Source of the DNA: an uncultured Collinsella sp.
GTDB taxonomy: Bacteria > Actinomycetota > Coriobacteriia > Coriobacteriales > Coriobacteriaceae
Direction of reading: 5' to 3'
Assembly: GCA_902489225.1 (NCBI GenBank)
Contig: CABTZA010000115.1
Coordinates: forward strand, 1-5,812
Length of the DNA: 5,812 nucleotides
Under the pieces are notes generated by a model that was given only the letters and a program-made list of their open reading frames with translations, made no database searches and was not told the DNA's origin. The position numbers and the translations under genes are program-made. This document shows positions 3,098-5,812 of the stretch, piece after piece; within the stretch, counting starts at the first letter, position 1, and every line of letters begins with the position of its first letter.

Positions 3098-5812
3098 CTA
3101 TTTGGCATCGGCCCAGGTTATGCCGGTGCTGGCTTCGGCGATTAGGGGTACGCGTAGGTCTACGACATGTTCCATGACGTCTTGGACCATGGTGGTCAGG
3201 CGCTCGACTTCGTCGACCGGGCACTCAAAGTCCAGTTCGTCGTGTACCTGCAGGATCATGTGGGCGGCAAAGCCTTCCTCTTCCAGGCGGCGGCTTACGC
3301 GGGCCATCGCGATCTTGATGATGTCGGCGGCGGTTCCCTGCATGGGATGGTTCATGGCCGTGCGCTCGCCAAAGCCGCGGAGTTGCGGGTTTTTGGCCTT
3401 GAGCTCCGGAATATGACGACGGCGGCCGTACATGGTCTCGGCGTAGCCCGTCTGCTTGGCGCGTGCCACCACGTTGTCGAGGAACGTGCGCACGCCCGGG
3501 TAGGCCTCGTAGTAGCGGTCGATCATGTCGCGTGCCTCGGCCATCGAGATATGCAGCGACTGCGACAGGCCGTAGGCCTGCTGGCCATACACGATGCCAA
3601 AGTTCACGGCCTTGGCGCGACTGCGCAAGTCGGGCGTTACCTCGGACACCGGCACACCAAACACGCGCGCCGCCGCCTCGGCATGGAAGTCCTCGCCCTC
3701 GTTAAAGGCGCGCACCAGGTGCTCGTCACCCGAGAGATGTGCCAGCAGACGCAGCTCGATCTGCGAGTAGTCCACCGCCAAAAAGACGCTTCCCTCGCCT
3801 GCCGAAAACGCCGTCTTGACGGTACGACCCAGCTCCGAGCGCGTCGGGATGTTTTGCAGGTTCGGGTCGCTCGAGGACAGACGCCCCGTTGCCGTGATGG
3901 TCTGGTTGTACGTAGTGTGCACGCGACCGTCACCACGGCGTAGCGGGCCCAGCGTGTCCAGATAGGTGGACTTGATCTTGGACTTCTCACGCCAGTCTAA
4001 GATCAAACGAACAATCTCGTGGTCACGGGCAAGATCACTCAGTACCTTGGCATTGGTCGAATAGTAACCGCGCTTGGTCTTTTTGAGACCCTTGGTCGGA
4101 AGGCCCATCACATCAAAGAGCACATGCGACAGCTGCATGGGGCTGCCGATGTTAAAGGTCTCATCACCCGCCAGGTCGCGAATACTGCGCTCAACCTCGG
4201 TAATCTGGGTCGCCAGACCCTCGGACAGACTGTGCAGACGGTCGGGGTCCACGAGCATGCCCGTGCGCTCCATCTTGGCAAGTACCGGAACGAGCGGCAT
4301 CTCGATGCCATCGAACACGTTGGCGGCATTCTCACGGGCCATGCACTCGCGCAACGGCGCCACGAGCGCCAGCGTCAGAGCCGCAGTACGGGCGGCAGGC
4401 GCCGGAGCGTCCTCACCGGCACCCTCTGCGCCGCGCGCCGCAGGCAGCGCCATCTGCAGATACGTATCGGCAAGATATGCCTCATCGAACTCGGAGCGAT
4501 CGGAATCCAGCAGATAGGCAGCGACCACGGTATCGAAGATACGCGTGGAATCGGCAGCGAGCGGATCCATGAGCTCGGGCTCAGAAGAATCGATGGGCGA
4601 AAGCTCGTGCAACAGCACCTTCATATCCGGGCTCGCCACGCGACCCTCCATAAACAGACGCGCGAGCACGCCAGCAATCACGCCGTGGACGAAGTTGAAG
4701 CCCTCAACCTCAGCCGCCGCGCAGCTGTTGCCCTCCTCGAGCGCGAAGAGGCCCTTGGACGTCGCCAACCACAGCGTGCGCGTCAGTCCAAAGAGCGCGC
4801 CCTCTTCCTTGTCATCGTCCACCACGGCGGCGACCCACTCGCCGGCATCAATCGCGCGGGAGACCTCAGCCGCAACGGCACCAAGCGCGTCAGCATCGCC
4901 GGCGGCTGCGCGGACCATCGCAGGCATCTCAAACACACTGGAGGCAGCAGCAGCCCCGCCCTCACCACCGATCAGCGACAAGAAACGGTTCTGCATGGCC
5001 GTAATGCCGAGCGTACCCAGTGCCGCAGACACCTCGTCGGCAGAAAACGCCGGGAAGGACGTCGCCTCAAAATCGAGCTCAACGGGCGCATCGGTGCGGA
5101 TGGTCGCGACCTTGCGGCTCAGCAGGGCATCGTCGATGTGTGCGCGCAGGTTTTCGCCCATCTTGCCCTTGACCTCGTCGGCGTGTGCGATGACCTCGTC
5201 CAGGCTACCGTACTGCGCAATGAGCGCGCTCGCCTTTTTGGGGCCGATGCCCGGCACGCCGGGGATGTTATCGGACGCGTCGCCCTTCAGACCGTAAAAA
5301 TCGGGCACGAGCGCCGGCGTAATGCCGTGATACAGGTCATCCACGCTCTCGGGCGTCATAATCGCCACGTCGGACAAGCCCTTGCGGGTCGAGACCACGT
5401 TGACGTGCTCGGTCACAAGCTGATACATGTCGCGATCACCAGTCACCAGCAGCATGTCACAGCCGGCCTGCTCGCCCAGGCGCGCCATAGTGCCCAGGAT
5501 GTCGTCACCTTCCCAGCCCTCGGACTGCAGAATCGGCACGTTGAGCGCACCGAGCAGCTCCTTGATCATAGGGAACTGCGCATGCAGATCGGGGTCCATG
5601 GGCGGACGCTGCGCCTTATACTGTGGCAGCATCTCCATGCGCACGCGCGGCTTGCCCTTATCAAACGCCACAACAACGCCGTCGGGGTTAAAGGCATCGA
5701 TCATCTTAAGAAACATGTTCAGAAAGCCAAAGATCGCGTTGGTGGGGCGACCGTCCGGCGCGTTCATGGCCGGCGGCACGGCGTGGAAGGCGCGGGGCCT
5801 GAGGGGGTTGCC
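3098..5812 (-). CDS. polA: DNA polymerase I, 5'-truncated by window edge
   Basis: Pol I fills gaps in repair and removes RNA primers with its 5' nuclease. Numbering from the GTG codon at 5779, the 5' nuclease domain (to about 265) shows GWEGDD (88-93), VTGDRD (112-117) and GLKGDASDNIPGVPGIGPKK (163-182). A degenerate 3'-5' exonuclease-like domain spans about 310-475. The polymerase domain carries TGRLSSSDPNLQNIP (631-645), motif A DYSQIE (670-675), the O-helix RAKAVNFGIVYG (721-732) with K723, F727 and Y731, and motif C HDE (846-848). The frame stays open past the GTG to the edge, reading GN-PLRPR-AFHAVPPAMN, which matches the family N-terminus (DGN...RAFHA). The GTG is therefore internal and about 10-20 residues are missing. 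The visible 904 residues agree with family size. The exonuclease carboxylates are absent, so proofreading is not expected. Alanine-rich linkers lie at about 271-310 and 447-467. Confidence 0.97.
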   Translation of the reverse strand, partial: GNPLRPRAFHAVPPAMNAPDGRPTNAIFGFLNMFLKMIDAFNPDGVVVAFDKGKPRVRMEMLPQYKAQRPPMDPDLHAQFPMIKELLGALNVPILQSEGWEGDDILGTMARLGEQAGCDMLLVTGDRDMYQLVTEHVNVVSTRKGLSDVAIMTPESVDDLYHGITPALVPDFYGLKGDASDNIPGVPGIGPKKASALIAQYGSLDEVIAHADEVKGKMGENLRAHIDDALLSRKVATIRTDAPVELDFEATSFPAFSADEVSAALGTLGITAMQNRFLSLIGGEGGAAAASSVFEMPAMVRAAAGDADALGAVAAEVSRAIDAGEWVAAVVDDDKEEGALFGLTRTLWLATSKGLFALEEGNSCAAAEVEGFNFVHGVIAGVLARLFMEGRVASPDMKVLLHELSPIDSSEPELMDPLAADSTRIFDTVVAAYLLDSDRSEFDEAYLADTYLQMALPAARGAEGAGEDAPAPAARTAALTLALVAPLRECMARENAANVFDGIEMPLVPVLAKMERTGMLVDPDRLHSLSEGLATQITEVERSIRDLAGDETFNIGSPMQLSHVLFDVMGLPTKGLKKTKRGYYSTNAKVLSDLARDHEIVRLILDWREKSKIKSTYLDTLGPLRRGDGRVHTTYNQTITATGRLSSSDPNLQNIPTRSELGRTVKTAFSAGEGSVFLAVDYSQIELRLLAHLSGDEHLVRAFNEGEDFHAEAAARVFGVPVSEVTPDLRSRAKAVNFGIVYGQQAYGLSQSLHISMAEARDMIDRYYEAYPGVRTFLDNVVARAKQTGYAETMYGRRRHIPELKAKNPQLRGFGERTAMNHPMQGTAADIIKIAMARVSRRLEEEGFAAHMILQVHDELDFECPVDEVERLTTMVQDVMEHVVDLRVPLIAEASTGITWADAK

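Noticed and set aside
3082..3099. AATTGTGAGCGC resembling a lac operator half-site
   Set aside because: The other half lacks TCACA symmetry, and the site sits at the 3' end of polA between convergent genes, where an operator is unlikely.
4545..5297. Long plus-strand frames opposite polA
   Set aside because: They are antisense to the 5' nuclease and linker coding sequence and rich in Ser and Ala, as expected for shadows.

Overview
The window looks like chromosomal housekeeping DNA from a GC-rich actinobacterium. Third codon positions are mostly G or C. The DNA polymerase I has no recognisable proofreading residues, as in many actinobacterial Pol I proteins. The protein style and the GC-rich hairpins fit a gut Coriobacteriia member (Collinsella- or Olsenella-like), but this placement is inference; no rRNA or lineage marker is present.

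Layout: positions 1-213 are non-coding and hold a perfect GC-rich hairpin (31-60), probably a terminator. argG (argininosuccinate synthase) lies on the minus strand at 214-1440. A divergent, AT-richer intergenic stretch of about 550 bp follows (1441-1994). It must carry the promoters of argG and of the next gene, and it contains nested inverted repeats and an operator-like repeat cluster. A Cof-type HAD phosphatase lies on the plus strand at 1995-2822. It converges on polA (minus, 3098 to the right edge), whose first codons lie outside the window. The convergent gap 2823-3097 holds a 130-bp element with 34-bp perfect inverted arms and an inner hairpin, followed by a strong hairpin terminator at 3030-3063.

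The three genes do not form an operon: argG and the HAD gene diverge, and the HAD gene and polA converge. They serve arginine biosynthesis, small-phosphate hydrolysis and DNA repair/replication respectively. No mobile-element gene, CRISPR array, tRNA, rRNA, toxin or defence gene is visible. The parts that known genes do not explain are the two intergenic regions, above all the long inverted-repeat element at 2834-2963 and the structured, repeat-bearing stretch at 1590-1935.
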